64,000 nt of DNA, from the NCBI GenBank assembly GCA_963718065.1, contig CAVQYE010000007.1, forward strand, positions 62,001 to 126,000, given 5' to 3'. Position 1 is the first letter of the stretch. Each line of letters starts with the position of its first letter. The DNA is from CAVPGP01 sp963718065 (GTDB lineage: Bacteria; Actinomycetota; Thermoleophilia; Gaiellales; Gaiellaceae). A program made the translations under genes and the position numbers. This document shows positions 1 to 8,171 of this stretch, one piece after another. The notes under the pieces were generated by a model. The model was not told where the DNA came from and did no database searches. It saw nothing but the letters and a program-made list of their open reading frames with translations.

Positions 1-309
1 AGGGCCGCGGTCGATCACCTGGGTCAGGACGTGCCTGCGTCCGAACGCGACGTAGATCTTCGCCCCGCACGGGAGCACCGGATGTGCGACACCCACCGTG
101 TCGGCGCCGATCACCTGGCCGCACGCCGTGCGCTTGCCGAAAGCCGCCGGCCCGCGCGCGCCGGCGAGGGCCGTGTACCAGGTGCCCGCCGGTTGTGGAA
201 GCTTCGACGCGTTGTCGGAGTGGCCGCTCGTCAGCGCGAGCGAGACGGCGGCCGCCAGGAGTGCGACCCCCGCGAGCGCGATCTCGCGCTGCGCGAGGCG
301 AGGCGTCAA
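1..309 (-). CDS. RlpA-like double-psi beta-barrel protein, C-terminus cut by window edge
   Basis: An open frame reads leftwards off the window from a TTG at 307-309 that overlaps the TGA of the upstream gene. Residues 1-30 form a membrane-spanning or signal segment (QREIALAGVALLAAAVSLAL). They are followed by a barrel domain carrying WY, FGKRTACG, GVAHPVLPCG and VIDRGP, the landmark order of RlpA/DPBB domains, which act on or bind peptidoglycan outside the membrane. At least 103 codons are present and the end is missing. The start is inferred from the 4-nt overlap, since no ATG or GTG precedes the domain. The glycosidase residues cannot be judged on this fragment. It belongs to a minus-strand cell-envelope cluster with the next three genes. 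Confidence 0.75.
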   Translation of the reverse strand, partial: MTPRLAQREIALAGVALLAAAVSLALTSGHSDNASKLPQPAGTWYTALAGARGPAAFGKRTACGQVIGADTVGVAHPVLPCGAKIYVAFGRRHVLTQVIDRGP

Positions 310-1253
310 ACCACGCCCTCGCGTTCCAGCAAGTCGCCGAACGACTCGCGGACGAGGTCGTCGAAGTCGATCGGCAGCGCACCGTCGGGCGTGGCGAAGT
401 CACGAAGGTAGATGAGCAGGTACGAGAGCTCCTCCTCGCGGTCGCGGTCGCCGGCGCTGCGCGCGGCGTCCTCGAGCGTCCAGAGGTTCCACTGGCGCGG
501 TGCAACCGGCAACCGTGGCGGCGGCGGTGGCGCGGGCTCCGGGTCCCACTCCGGCTCGCGGTGGAGCTCCGGCGGGAGGTCAGGGGCTGCGACGAGCACG
601 ACCGGCTCGGGTTCCGGTTCTGGCTCAGGCTCCGGTTCCGGCTCGGGTTCGGGCTCGGGCTCGGGCTCTGGCTCAGGTTCGGGCTCCGGTTCTGGTTCGG
701 GTTCGGGTTCGGGTTCCGGCTCGGGCTCCTCGGCGACAGGCTCGGGCTCGAGCTCCGGTTCGGGCTCCGGTTCTGGTTCGGGTTCAGGCTCCGGTTCGGT
801 TCTCGGCGACAGGTTCGGGCCGGTTGGTTCTGGTTCCGGCTCGGGTTCCGCTTCGGCCTCCGCGGCGGGTTGCTCTTCCGCAACCGGCTCCTCGTCCTCG
901 GCCGTGGGCTCCGGCTCGACGTCCTCGTCAGCCTCGGGCTCGTCTTGCTCGGCTTCGATGGGCTCGGAGGAGGAGACGCCGCCGTCCGCGCCGGGCAGAA
1001 CGCGCACGCGCTCCGGGATCGTCAGCGCGGTCACGGTCTCGGTCTCCCGGGGCGGCACCCCGACCGCGGCGGGCGCGCGGCGCGAGCGAGAGCTGTAAGC
1101 GCGCTCGAGCGCCGCCACCAGCAGCCACGCGACCGCCATCACCGGCACGATCGCCCACCACGGCATGTGCTCGTAGCCGGCGATCGCGGCCACCGCGATG
1201 AGGAAGAGCACCTCGATGCCAAAGCGGACAGGGCCGCGGCGGATCACCTTCAT
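306..1253 (-). CDS. Membrane-anchored protein with long Glu-Pro dipeptide repeat
   Basis: 315 aa, not assignable to a named family. Residues 1-50 hold two hydrophobic segments (FGIEVLFLIAVAAIAGY and WAIVPVMAVAWLLVAAL), so the protein is an integral membrane anchor. Residues ~100-225 are acidic and dominated by an (EP)n run of more than 25 consecutive dipeptides. A short conserved-looking C-terminal domain (QWNLWTLEDAAR...LSYLLIYLRDFA) follows. Glu-Pro repeats form extended stiff rods, so a spacer that holds the C-terminal domain away from the membrane is plausible (inference). The start overlaps the stop of the upstream Pro-rich membrane gene by 4 nt, indicating an operon. Repeat length may vary between strains or through assembly error. 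Confidence 0.8.
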   Translation of the reverse strand: MKVIRRGPVRFGIEVLFLIAVAAIAGYEHMPWWAIVPVMAVAWLLVAALERAYSSRSRRAPAAVGVPPRETETVTALTIPERVRVLPGADGGVSSSEPIEAEQDEPEADEDVEPEPTAEDEEPVAEEQPAAEAEAEPEPEPEPTGPNLSPRTEPEPEPEPEPEPEPELEPEPVAEEPEPEPEPEPEPEPEPEPEPEPEPEPEPEPEPEPEPEPEPEPVVLVAAPDLPPELHREPEWDPEPAPPPPPRLPVAPRQWNLWTLEDAARSAGDRDREEELSYLLIYLRDFATPDGALPIDFDDLVRESFGDLLEREGVV

Positions 1254-2116
1254 CTGTCGTCCTTACTGCGGCGCGACTCACCATGCTGGGGGAGCAGCAC
1301 GTGGCGCGGCCGCGCCGGGAACTCCGTCGCGCCGGCGTCGACACCGTCGGCACGACGCTGCCACGGCCAGCGGCGGCCGTCGGGCTCCGCCAGCGGGTCG
1401 ATGCGATGCGAGGAGGTCCGGACCCCGTCGTCCGCTCCGTCCGGGAACGACTGCACCTCCCACGGATCCGAGCCGTTCGTCTCCCTCGGCTCGTGCGCGT
1501 CCTCGACGGCCGCCGACGAATCCTCGAGGTTGACCGCCGCAGCGGCCTCGTGCAGCAGGGCGTCCGCGAGCGGCTCCTCGGCGGGCTCGTGGTCGGCCGG
1601 CGCTGGGGTCTCGGCAGGCGCCTGCGCGGTGACAGGCGGCGGCACGAAGACGGGCAGTTCCTCCATGGGTGGCTGCTCGATCGGCGGCTCGGCCACGATC
1701 TCGGCGGCCGGCTCCAAGACTTCAGGGCTTTCCGCGACGGCCTCGTCCGGCTCGGCACCCGCCGGCGGCACCGGCCACTCTTCGAGCGCCGCGGCGCGCA
1801 TCTCTGGCGTAGCGATCCAGGTCGGCGCCTCGGGCTCGCGCGGCGCCGGATAGCCCTGCTCGACCTTGTAGCCCTGGTCGATCACCCGGCGCGGCGGGGT
1901 CTCGACCGGCGGCACGTAGTACCGCGGCGGCGAGCCGCTCGTCCAGTGGGGCTCGTCGCGCCAGGCGGCCCATTCCAGCAGTGCGACGAGCACCCAGCCG
2001 GCGAGCATGACGGCGATGATGATGCCCGTGCCGACGTTCGCGATGCCGAGGACGACTGCGAGCGTGACCAGGAAGGCCACCTCCAGCGCGAACCGCCATC
2101 CGCGACCGTCCGCCAC
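1250..2116 (-). CDS. Pro/Glu-rich membrane-anchored protein
   Basis: 288 aa, unrecognised. Residues 8-48 contain two hydrophobic stretches (ALEVAFLVTLAVVLGIANVG and IIIAVMLAGWVLVALLEWAAW), a topology matching the N-terminus of the EP-repeat protein encoded just downstream, so the two look like diverged paralogues. The rest (60-288) is low-complexity and rich in P, A and E, with PPVETPP and EPPIEQPPMEE patches, and ends in a basic tail (GESRRSKDDR). It overlaps the next gene by 4 nt (ATGA) and follows the coiled-coil gene by 14 bp, so it is probably in one operon with them. A scaffold or envelope role is only a guess from context. Confidence 0.8.
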   Translation of the reverse strand: MADGRGWRFALEVAFLVTLAVVLGIANVGTGIIIAVMLAGWVLVALLEWAAWRDEPHWTSGSPPRYYVPPVETPPRRVIDQGYKVEQGYPAPREPEAPTWIATPEMRAAALEEWPVPPAGAEPDEAVAESPEVLEPAAEIVAEPPIEQPPMEELPVFVPPPVTAQAPAETPAPADHEPAEEPLADALLHEAAAAVNLEDSSAAVEDAHEPRETNGSDPWEVQSFPDGADDGVRTSSHRIDPLAEPDGRRWPWQRRADGVDAGATEFPARPRHVLLPQHGESRRSKDDR

Positions 2117-2130
2117 CTATCGCCTCCTTG

Positions 2131-3147
2131 CTATTCGCCGTCGCGCGGGTCGTCGTCCGAGCCGTGGTTCCCTGCTGAGCCCTCCGGCTCGGAATCTTCG
2201 GTCTCGGAATCCCCGGCTTCGACGTCCTCGACGCTCCCGTCGGCGTCAGTCGCCGGCTCGGTCACCGCAGGCGACGCGCTGTCGTCGTTCTCTTCAGGCT
2301 GTGCGTCGTCTTCTGGCTCTGCTTGATCTTCTGTGTGGGACTCGCCCGCGATCGCCTCGATGGGGCGCGGGCCAGAAACGGGCGGCGTGTCTTCCGCCTC
2401 GCGGCGGCCGCGGCTCGACTCGACCGATGCTTCCGCGGCGCGGACGATCACGTCGCTTACCTCGTGGATCTGATCCGCCCCGAGGCCGGCGGCGGAGAGG
2501 AGCTGCTCGGCGCCGTGTTGCGCCCGCGCCATCACGGCTCCCGCCTGCGCGCGCGCCCACTCGAGCGTCTGCTCGACCTCGGCACGGGCCGCGTTCGTCA
2601 GCTCGGTCGCGTTGTGCCTCGCCTGCTCGAGCAGACGTGCTGCCCGGGCCTCGGCCTCGCGGAGCTCGCGGGTCGAATCTTCATTTGTCTTCGCCAGCAG
2701 ATCGCGTGACTCGTTCTTCGCAGCGGTCATGATCTCGGCGCGCTGGCGCTCGCTCTCTTCGCGGTAGCGCTCGATCTCGCGCTCACGCTCCTGCAGCTCA
2801 CGCTGCCGGCGCGTCACTTCTTCCTCCGTTCGGCCGAGCTGCGCGGCGGACGCGTTCGCGGCGTCGCGCTCGAGGGCGTCGGCGAATTCCGCTGCGGCAC
2901 GGATCAGGTGCAGCGCGTCCATGCGGACCGCGTGCCCGGTCGGATCGATGTGCGCTGTCTTCCCGGCCGCCTGCAGCACTCGCAGCTGAGCCTGCAGCTG
3001 CAACGCGTGGCGCCGGAAGGCCTCGAATGCCTCGCGGACCTTCTCCTCGTCGAAGCCTCCGCCCTGGAAGCGTGGGATGTCCTCGAGCCTCGGCAAAGAG
3101 GTCAGCGAGGGCGTTTGGGACGGGCGGCCGGGCTCGTTAGTCGACAT
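2131..3147 (-). CDS. DivIVA-like coiled-coil protein
   Basis: 338 aa. Residues ~30-215 are heptad-rich and charged (e.g. RRQRELQEREREIERYREES, then ATELTNAARAEVEQ), typical of long coiled coils such as actinobacterial DivIVA/Wag31-type or ATPase-b-like scaffolds. The C-terminal 100 residues are acidic and disordered (EDQAEPEDDAQPEENDD). No catalytic motif is visible. A Shine-Dalgarno-like AAGGAAC lies just before ATG 3147. It is first in a minus-strand run with two membrane-anchored proteins and an RlpA-like protein, which suits a polar or division-site scaffold, but the DivIVA N-terminal signature is not clearly present, so the assignment is tentative. Confidence 0.7.
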   Translation of the reverse strand: MSTNEPGRPSQTPSLTSLPRLEDIPRFQGGGFDEEKVREAFEAFRRHALQLQAQLRVLQAAGKTAHIDPTGHAVRMDALHLIRAAAEFADALERDAANASAAQLGRTEEEVTRRQRELQEREREIERYREESERQRAEIMTAAKNESRDLLAKTNEDSTRELREAEARAARLLEQARHNATELTNAARAEVEQTLEWARAQAGAVMARAQHGAEQLLSAAGLGADQIHEVSDVIVRAAEASVESSRGRREAEDTPPVSGPRPIEAIAGESHTEDQAEPEDDAQPEENDDSASPAVTEPATDADGSVEDVEAGDSETEDSEPEGSAGNHGSDDDPRDGE

Positions 3148-3520
3148 TTGTTCCTTAGTTCAGGGGTGAAGGACCAGCCCCTGCAGGGACGGTCGTCAGA
3201 AGTATGCCTTGTTCATCGGCGGAAGTTCCTTCCGCGTTTAGCTTTCGACGCGCGATTCCTGCGTCAGGCGAGCGAGATCGAGGCCGTGGAGGCGCTCGTC
3301 CGGGCGCGGCGGAGCTCGCCGCGGTGACAGGCCGCACCCCCACCCTCAGGGTGGGGCGCCGTTCCCGCCGCCCTCGCTGTCGACGCTACCAGCGAGAGCC
3401 GCACGTGTCTGGAACGCCGGTGGGAAAATTCGGTGCCGCTTTCTCCACAGCGCCGCCGGGGCAGCTGACCGGATGGCCCGTGGTCGAATCAGGCCGCGGT
3501 CGAATCAGGCCGCGGTCGAA
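3148..3520. other. Non-coding gap between aspS and the coiled-coil gene
   Basis: No supportable gene. On the plus strand it holds a small palindrome (GGAAGTTCCTTCC, about 3222-3234) upstream of the coiled-coil gene, then dispersed repeat copy R1 (3335-3429) with its hairpin, then three of the four units of a 16-bp tandem array that runs into the 3' end of aspS. Confidence 0.7.
3335..3429 (+). repeat. Dispersed intergenic repeat, copy R1
   Basis: Begins with a hairpin (CACCCCCACCC / GGGTGGGG, 3335-3356) and continues through CCGCCCTCGCTGTCGACGCT, GCACGTGTCTGGAACG and GGGAAAAT. Copy R3 at 47384-47474 keeps the same blocks in the same order and spacing. R2 at 17185-17250 keeps the start, the GGCTAC core and the GCACGTGTCTGTGAC block. 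Confidence 0.65.
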
Positions 3521-3545
3521 TCAGGCTGCGGTCGAATCAGGCTGG
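3482..3545. repeat. Four tandem copies of a 16-bp unit over the aspS stop codon
   Basis: The unit GGTCGAATCAGGCCGC occurs at 3482, 3498, 3514 and 3530 without gaps; the last two carry a C-to-T change and the last ends in G. On the minus strand the aspS stop (TGA, 3521-3523) lies inside it. Because 16 is not a multiple of 3, unit gain or loss would change the AspRS C-terminus. Confidence 0.85.
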
Positions 3546-5294
3546 GGCTGCTGAGGCTCGTCTGCGGCGACGACGGCGATCCCGGCCTCGGCGAGCTGTT
3601 CGGGCGTCACTGCGGTCGGGGCACCGGTCATCGGGTCGATCCCCGCCTGGTTCTTCGGGAAGGCGAGGGTGTCGCGGATGTACTGCTCGTCGAGGAGCGC
3701 CATGCAGAGCCTGTCGATGCCCGAGGCGATGCCGCCGTGCGGCGGTGCACCCATCGAGAGCGCGTCCAGCAAGTGCCCGAACTTGGCGCGCTGCTCCTCC
3801 GGCGTGATGTTCAGCAGGTCGAACACCTTCGCCTGCAGTGCCTGCTCATGGATCCGGAACGATCCGCCGGCGAGCTCCGACCCGTTGCCGACGAGGTCGT
3901 ACGCAATCGCCGTCGCCTTGCCGGGGTCGCTGTCGAGCAGCGGCTCGCTCGCCGGGGATGGACGCGTGAACGGATGGTGCACGGCGGACCAGCGCTTGTT
4001 CTCGTCGTCCCACTCGAACATCGGAAAGTCCGTCACCCAGAGGAACTTCCACGCCCCCTCGTCGATCAGGCCGAGCTCGCGCCCGAGGTGCAGCCGCAGG
4101 GCGCCGAGGACGCGCGACACCATCGCCGACTCGTCGGCGGCGAAGAGCAGCGTCGTGCCAGGGTCGGAACGAAGCGCATGCAATTCGCCCTCCGAGAGGA
4201 ACTTGACGATCGGCGAGCGAACCTCCCCGTCCTCTCCGTAGACGAGATAGGCGAGACCCTTCGCGCCCCATTGCTTTGCGACCTCCTCGAGCTTCGCGAG
4301 GTCGCCGCGCGAGAGCTCCTGGGGCACGCGCAGGAACCGCACCGCGCCGGCGCCGCCGAAGACACCGAACCCGGAGCCACGCGTCGCCTCGGTTGCGTCC
4401 TCGATCTCGAGCTCGAAGCGGAGGTCGGGCTTGTCCGACCCGTAGCGGAGATCCGCTTCGTGCCAGGTCAGCCGCGGGAACGGCGTCTCGAGCTCGACGT
4501 CGCGCAGCTCCCGCCAGATGCGCACGACGATCCGCTCCATCAGCGCAAAGAGGTATTCCTGATCGGGGAACGCGAGTCTCGATGTCGAGCTGCGTCAGCT
4601 CCTGCAGGCGGTCGGCGCGGAGATCCTCGTCCCGGAAGCAGCGGGCGATCTGGTAGTAGCGCTCGAAGCCCGAGATGACGAGCAGCTGCTTGTAGATCTG
4701 CGGGCTCTGCGGCAGCGCGAAGAAGCGGCCAGGCTGGAGGCGCGTCGGGACGAGGAAGTCGCGCGCACCCTCGGGTGTCGGCTTGCCCATGATCGGCGTC
4801 TCGATGTCGACGAAGCCGTCCGCCTCGATCTCCTGCCGGATGATCGACGTGGCCCGGGCGCGGGTGCGGATGTTGCGCTGCATCCGCTCGCGGCGCAGGT
4901 CGAGCCAGCGGTATTTGATGCGCAGCCCCTCGTCGACGCCCTCCTCGTCGAGCTGGAACGGCAGCGGCGTGCTCGTCGACAGGATCTTCAGCTCATCGAC
5001 CTGCACCTCGACCTCGCCGGTCGGCATGTTCGGGTTGACCGTCTCGGGCGAGCGCGCGACGACCTCGCCGGTCGCCTGAAGGACGAACTCGTTGCGGATC
5101 CCGTGCGCGGACTCCGCGGCCTCGGCGGCGCGCTCGGGGTTGATCACGAGCTGCGCGACGCCGGTCTCGTCGCGGAGGTCGACGAAGACGAGGCCCCCGT
5201 GGTCGCGCCGGCGCGCCACCCAGCCGGCCAGCGTCACGCGCTCGCCGGCCTGCTCCTTGTGCAGCGTGCCACTGCCGTGTGTGCGCCAGCTCAT
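3521..5294 (-). CDS. aspS: Aspartyl-tRNA synthetase (frameshifted in this sequence)
   Basis: Class II aminoacyl-tRNA synthetase charging tRNA-Asp (or Asp/Asn if non-discriminating). The N-terminal OB-fold begins MSWRTHGSGTLHKEQAGERV; motif 2 is visible (FERYYQIARCFRDEDLRADR), then a GAD insertion and a motif 3 region (GIASGIDRLCMALL) near the C-terminus. The frame breaks around 4568-4576: after QLDIETR the protein resumes one base later as FPDQEYLFALMERIV, so one extra base restores an intact ~590-aa enzyme of normal length. This is probably a sequencing indel, as the gene is essential. ATG 5294 overlaps the hisS TGA by 4 nt, so hisS-aspS are translationally coupled. The extreme C-terminus falls in the 16-bp tandem array. 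Confidence 0.93.
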
Positions 5295-6529
5295 CGAGGC
5301 GTGAGCGTAGCGACGAGGTCGCCGAGGGCGACGTCCGTATCCGTCTCGCCTTGACGGCGCAGGCGTGCTCCGTCAGGCCCGGCGATCACGGTCGCCGCCG
5401 CGCCTGTCCGTCCCGCCTGCGTCAGCTGACCCTTCACCGAGCGGCCCGCGTAGTCGGTGTCACACGCGACGCCCGCGCGTCGCAGCTCCGCCATCACCGC
5501 GAGCACCTGTTCGCGCGGCGCGCCCGGCTCGAGCACGAAGAAGACGTCGATTCCTTGCGGCTCCGCTGCGATCTCCTCCTCTTCGAGCTGGAGGATCAAC
5601 CGCTCGATGCCGGCTCCAAAGCCGATGCCCGGCGTCGACGGGCCGCCGATCTCCTCGGCGAGATAGTCGTAGCGACCGCCGCCGACGATCGACGTCTGCT
5701 CTCCGAGAGCGTCGCCCATGAACTCGAACGTCGTGCGGGTGTAGTAGTCGATCCCGCGGACGAGCGTCGGCACGATGTGGTACTCGACGCCGTACGCACC
5801 GAGATACGAGCGCACCGCCGCGAAGTGCTCCTCGCATTCCTTGCAGAGCGACTCGCCGATCTTCGGCGCATCCTGGAGCGCCGTCCGGACTCGCTCGTCC
5901 TTGACGTCGAAGACCCGCAGCGGGCTCGTGGCGCGCTTCTGCTTCGCGTCCTCGTCGAGGACGTCGGCGTTCGCGTCCAGCCAGGCGTTCAGCCGCTCGA
6001 GGTACGCCGGCCGGCAATTGCGATCGCCGATCGAGTTGAGCTCGATCCAGTAACGCGTGACGCCGAGCCGGCGAAGGAACTCGACGTAGAGCTGGATGAT
6101 CTCGGCGTCGACGCCCGGGTCCGTTGATCCGACGGCCTCGACGGACCACTGGTAGTGCTCGCGGTAGCGGCCCTTCTGCGGGGCGGCGTAGCGATACATC
6201 GGCGCGAGCATGTACGTCTTCACCGGCTGCGGCTCACGGTGCAGGCCGTGCTCGAGGTAGGCGCGAGCGTTCGCGGCGGTGCCCTCGGGGCGGAGCGTCA
6301 GCGAGCGGCCGCCGCGATCCTCGAAGGTGTACATCTCCTTCTGCACGATGTCGGAGCCGCCGCCTGAGGTACGCCGAAAGAGCTCGGTGTCCTCGAAGCC
6401 CGGCGTCTGGATCCGCCCGTAGCCGTACAGCCGCGACACCTCCTCGGCAGTCGCGCACGACGTGCCGCCAGAGCGGCTGCTCGGACGGCAGGACGTCATG
6501 CGTCCCCCGCGGGGCCTGGAACTTGCCAC
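5291..6529 (-). CDS. hisS: Histidyl-tRNA synthetase (frameshifted near N-terminus)
   Basis: Class II synthetase charging tRNA-His. The start is read from GTG 6529: KFQAPRGTHDVLP is the family's N-terminal signature but sits in a different frame from the body, which joins at EEVSRLYGYGRIQTPGFEDTE (near 6450). Another base appears missing just after the GTG. The body shows motif 2 (MYRYAAPQKGRYREHYQWSV), the HisRS-specific LVRGIDYYTRTTFEF, motif 3 (GIGFGAGIERLIL) and an anticodon-binding C-terminal domain. Length is about 413 codons, normal for HisRS. It follows the MBL hydrolase with no gap and overlaps aspS by 4 nt. Breaks are most simply sequencing indels. Confidence 0.92.
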   Translation of the reverse strand: MASSRPRGGRMTSCRPSSRSGGTSCATAEEVSRLYGYGRIQTPGFEDTELFRRTSGGGSDIVQKEMYTFEDRGGRSLTLRPEGTAANARAYLEHGLHREPQPVKTYMLAPMYRYAAPQKGRYREHYQWSVEAVGSTDPGVDAEIIQLYVEFLRRLGVTRYWIELNSIGDRNCRPAYLERLNAWLDANADVLDEDAKQKRATSPLRVFDVKDERVRTALQDAPKIGESLCKECEEHFAAVRSYLGAYGVEYHIVPTLVRGIDYYTRTTFEFMGDALGEQTSIVGGGRYDYLAEEIGGPSTPGIGFGAGIERLILQLEEEEIAAEPQGIDVFFVLEPGAPREQVLAVMAELRRAGVACDTDYAGRSVKGQLTQAGRTGAAATVIAGPDGARLRRQGETDTDVALGDLVATLTPR

Positions 6530-7170
6530 TGCTGCGCGTGCCCGCAGGTCGGCGAGGAACGGATTGGTCGCGCGCTCCGCGCCGAGGGTGGTCGGCGAGC
6601 CGTGACCCGAGTAGACGACCGTCTCGGGCGGGAAGCGGTCGAAGAGCTTCCGGATCGACGCGAGCAGCGTCTCCCAGTCGCCGCCGGTGAGGTCGGTGCG
6701 GCCCACCGAGCCGGCGAAGAGCACGTCGCCCGAGAAGAGCAGTCCGTCGGCGTAGAAGGCAACGTGTCCCGATGAGTGGCCCGGGCACGTCGATCGCTTC
6801 GAACATGATGCCGGCCACCTCTATCTCGTCGCCGTCCCCGACGAGGTGCTCCGGCTCGTAAGGCGCGGACGCCGCCGGCGCGAGGGATCAGCGTCGGCTG
6901 CCGCAGGATGTCGGCCTCGCCGGCAGGACACCACACCGCCGCGCCGGTCCCTTCGGCGAGCTCGGCGACCGCGCCGATGTGGTCGACGTCGGTGTGCGTG
7001 ACGAGGATGCCGGCGCAGCGAGCACTCATGGCGGCGAGCTCGAGACGCACTTGCGCGGCGTCTGCGCCAGGGTCGATGACCGCGGCCGACGGCTCATCGC
7101 GTCCGGTGCGGACGACGTAGCAGTTGGCCTGAAACGGCCCCAATGGATAGCGATCGACGACGAGCGGCAC
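6496..7170 (-). CDS. Metallo-beta-lactamase fold hydrolase, glyoxalase II type (two frameshifts)
   Basis: Start GTG 7170 (PLVVDRYPLGPFQANCYVVR). The metal motif THTDVDHIG is the family's HxHxDH with Thr at the first position. A second frame gives YEPEHLVGDGDEIEVAG, and a third gives HSSGHVAFYADGLLFSGDVL with the conserved GDVL Asp, followed by SGHGSPTTLGAERATNPFL. The first change of frame is near 6866-6880 (GGCGGCG), the second near 6778-6783 (an extra G in CCCGGG). Restoring both gives a ~215-aa enzyme of the YcbL/GloB-like group that hydrolyses thioesters. The exact C-terminus is unclear because the last frame runs straight into hisS; 6496 is the nearest TGA in another frame. It lies upstream of hisS-aspS on the same strand. 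Confidence 0.8.
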   Translation of the reverse strand: MPLVVDRYPLGPFQANCYVVRTGRDEPSAAVIDPGADAAQVRLELAAMSARCAGILVTHTDVDHIGAVAELAEGTGAAVWCPAGEADILRQPTLIPRAGGVRALRAGAPRRGRRRDRGGRHHVRSDRRARATHRDTLPSTPTDCSSRATCSSPARWAAPTSPAATGRRCSRRSGSSSTASRPRRSSTRVTARRPPSARSARPIRSSPTCGHAQQWQVPGPAGDA

Positions 7171-7210
7171 GAGGCGCTTGAGTCTAGACGGCGGCGGTAG
7201 GATCGCCCTC

Positions 7211-7549
7211 GTGCAGCACTGGAACCTGATGGAGATCGAGGCCACAGGGACGCAGGATCCCGTCGTCGTCCACTCGGGCAACGAAGCGCGAGCGGTGCTG
7301 ATCGTCCTCAAGCCGGGCCAGGAGCTCGGCGAGCATCAGGTCAAGGAGAACGCGTGGGTGACCGTCGTCGGCGGCACGATCCGGATCGAGGCCGGCGACG
7401 AGTCGGTCGAGGCGGGCGTCGGCACGCTCGTGCGCTTCGATCCTGACGAGCGTCACTCCCTTCGCTCCGACGAAGGCGCCCGCGTCCTGCTCGTCCTCGC
7501 GCCGTGGCCCGGCGAGGGCCACTACCGCGGGGGCGCCGCTCAGAGTTAG
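7211..7549 (+). CDS. Small cupin-domain protein
   Basis: 112 aa from GTG 7211, chosen because GGTAGGA precedes it at a suitable distance. It forms a single conserved beta-barrel: LKPGQELGEHQVKENAWVTV gives the first cupin motif with its His/Glu metal ligands, and FDPDERHSLRS the second. Such small cupins bind a metal and can be regulators, isomerases or sugar/ectoine-related enzymes; the substrate cannot be read from the sequence. It is divergently transcribed from the MBL-hisS-aspS operon with a ~40-bp shared promoter region and converges on the small membrane protein gene (2-bp gap). Confidence 0.82.
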   Translation: MQHWNLMEIEATGTQDPVVVHSGNEARAVLIVLKPGQELGEHQVKENAWVTVVGGTIRIEAGDESVEAGVGTLVRFDPDERHSLRSDEGARVLLVLAPWPGEGHYRGGAAQS

Positions 7550-7551
7550 CG

Positions 7552-7992
7552 CTACTTCTTCGGGCTCGGATTCTTCGGGCTCGGGTTCTTGCCGGACCGG
7601 CGCAGGGAAGCGTTGTACGTGAAGCGGTCCATGAAGTAGCTGAACGGGATGAAGAACCCGAGCAGGACCAGCGTCTGCAGCAGCAGACCCGCGATCGGGC
7701 GGTTGTGCTTCGGTGCCAGGAGATAGACCGTGACGAACATGAACGGACCGAAAATGGCACCGCGGCGGATCACGCGCTGCCACGACGGCGGCTGGATCAC
7801 CCGGCCGCCGCGACCTCGCATCGGCTCCGGCTGCTTCGTCGCCGCCGCCTTGGGCTGGCGCTTCGCTGCCACGGGCTCGAACTCGTCCGGGTCGACGTCG
7901 ACCTCTTCGCCTGTCGTCGCGTCGATGTAGACCTCTTCGTATTCGTGCCGCTTCAGCTTCTCGCGGCGGCGGCGTTGCTTGCGGCTCGGCAT
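7552..7992 (-). CDS. Small basic membrane protein of unknown function
   Basis: 146 aa. A basic N-terminus (MPSRKQRRRREKLKRHEYEE) is followed by an acidic linker. Two hydrophobic segments lie at ~85-125 (GAIFGPFMFVTVYLLA and AGLLLQTLVLLGFFIPFSYF), and the tail carries a repeated NPSPK. No family recognised. Its ATG is only 10 bp from palindromic element A (8002-8171), so that element supplies the upstream region of this gene and separates it from hutI on the same strand. Confidence 0.75.
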   Translation of the reverse strand: MPSRKQRRRREKLKRHEYEEVYIDATTGEEVDVDPDEFEPVAAKRQPKAAATKQPEPMRGRGGRVIQPPSWQRVIRRGAIFGPFMFVTVYLLAPKHNRPIAGLLLQTLVLLGFFIPFSYFMDRFTYNASLRRSGKNPSPKNPSPKK

Positions 7993-8001
7993 GCGTCAAC
8001 C

Positions 8002-8171
8002 CTAGACGGTTGATGCCACGACCGGGCACGCCTGGATGGTGGCTCATGCGCGGCGCCGTGCGGCTGGCTCAGCCTCGACCAGGCAAACCAGCCTGCTCCT
8101 CGGCTGACCCGACCACACGGCTTGGCCTGAGCCATCCCCAGACGCACCCCGCCGCGGCACCAACCATCTAG
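8002..8171. repeat. 170-bp imperfect palindrome, copy A, downstream of hutI
   Basis: It starts CTAGACGGTTGATGCC and ends GGCACCAACCATCTAG, so the ends are inverted repeats. The two halves can pair along most of their length (GGCTCA/TGAGCC and GCCGTGCGG/CCACACGGC-like blocks), giving a long hairpin. Reverse-complemented copy B (12910-13079) matches it with about nine differences in 168 bp (~95%). The TAG stop of hutI (8168-8170) is formed by the right end of this element. It encodes no protein and looks like a MITE-like or large REP-type sequence. Confidence 0.85.

Noticed and set aside
412..1098. Long plus-strand ORF of Gly-Ser repeats
   Set aside because: It is the complement of the (EP)n coding repeat of the membrane protein on the minus strand; no start context or conserved domain.
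84..1853. 589-aa plus-strand ORF
   Set aside because: Complement of two real minus-strand genes; low-complexity, no family features.
3482..3545. Possible CRISPR array
   Set aside because: Directly adjacent 16-bp units with no spacers.
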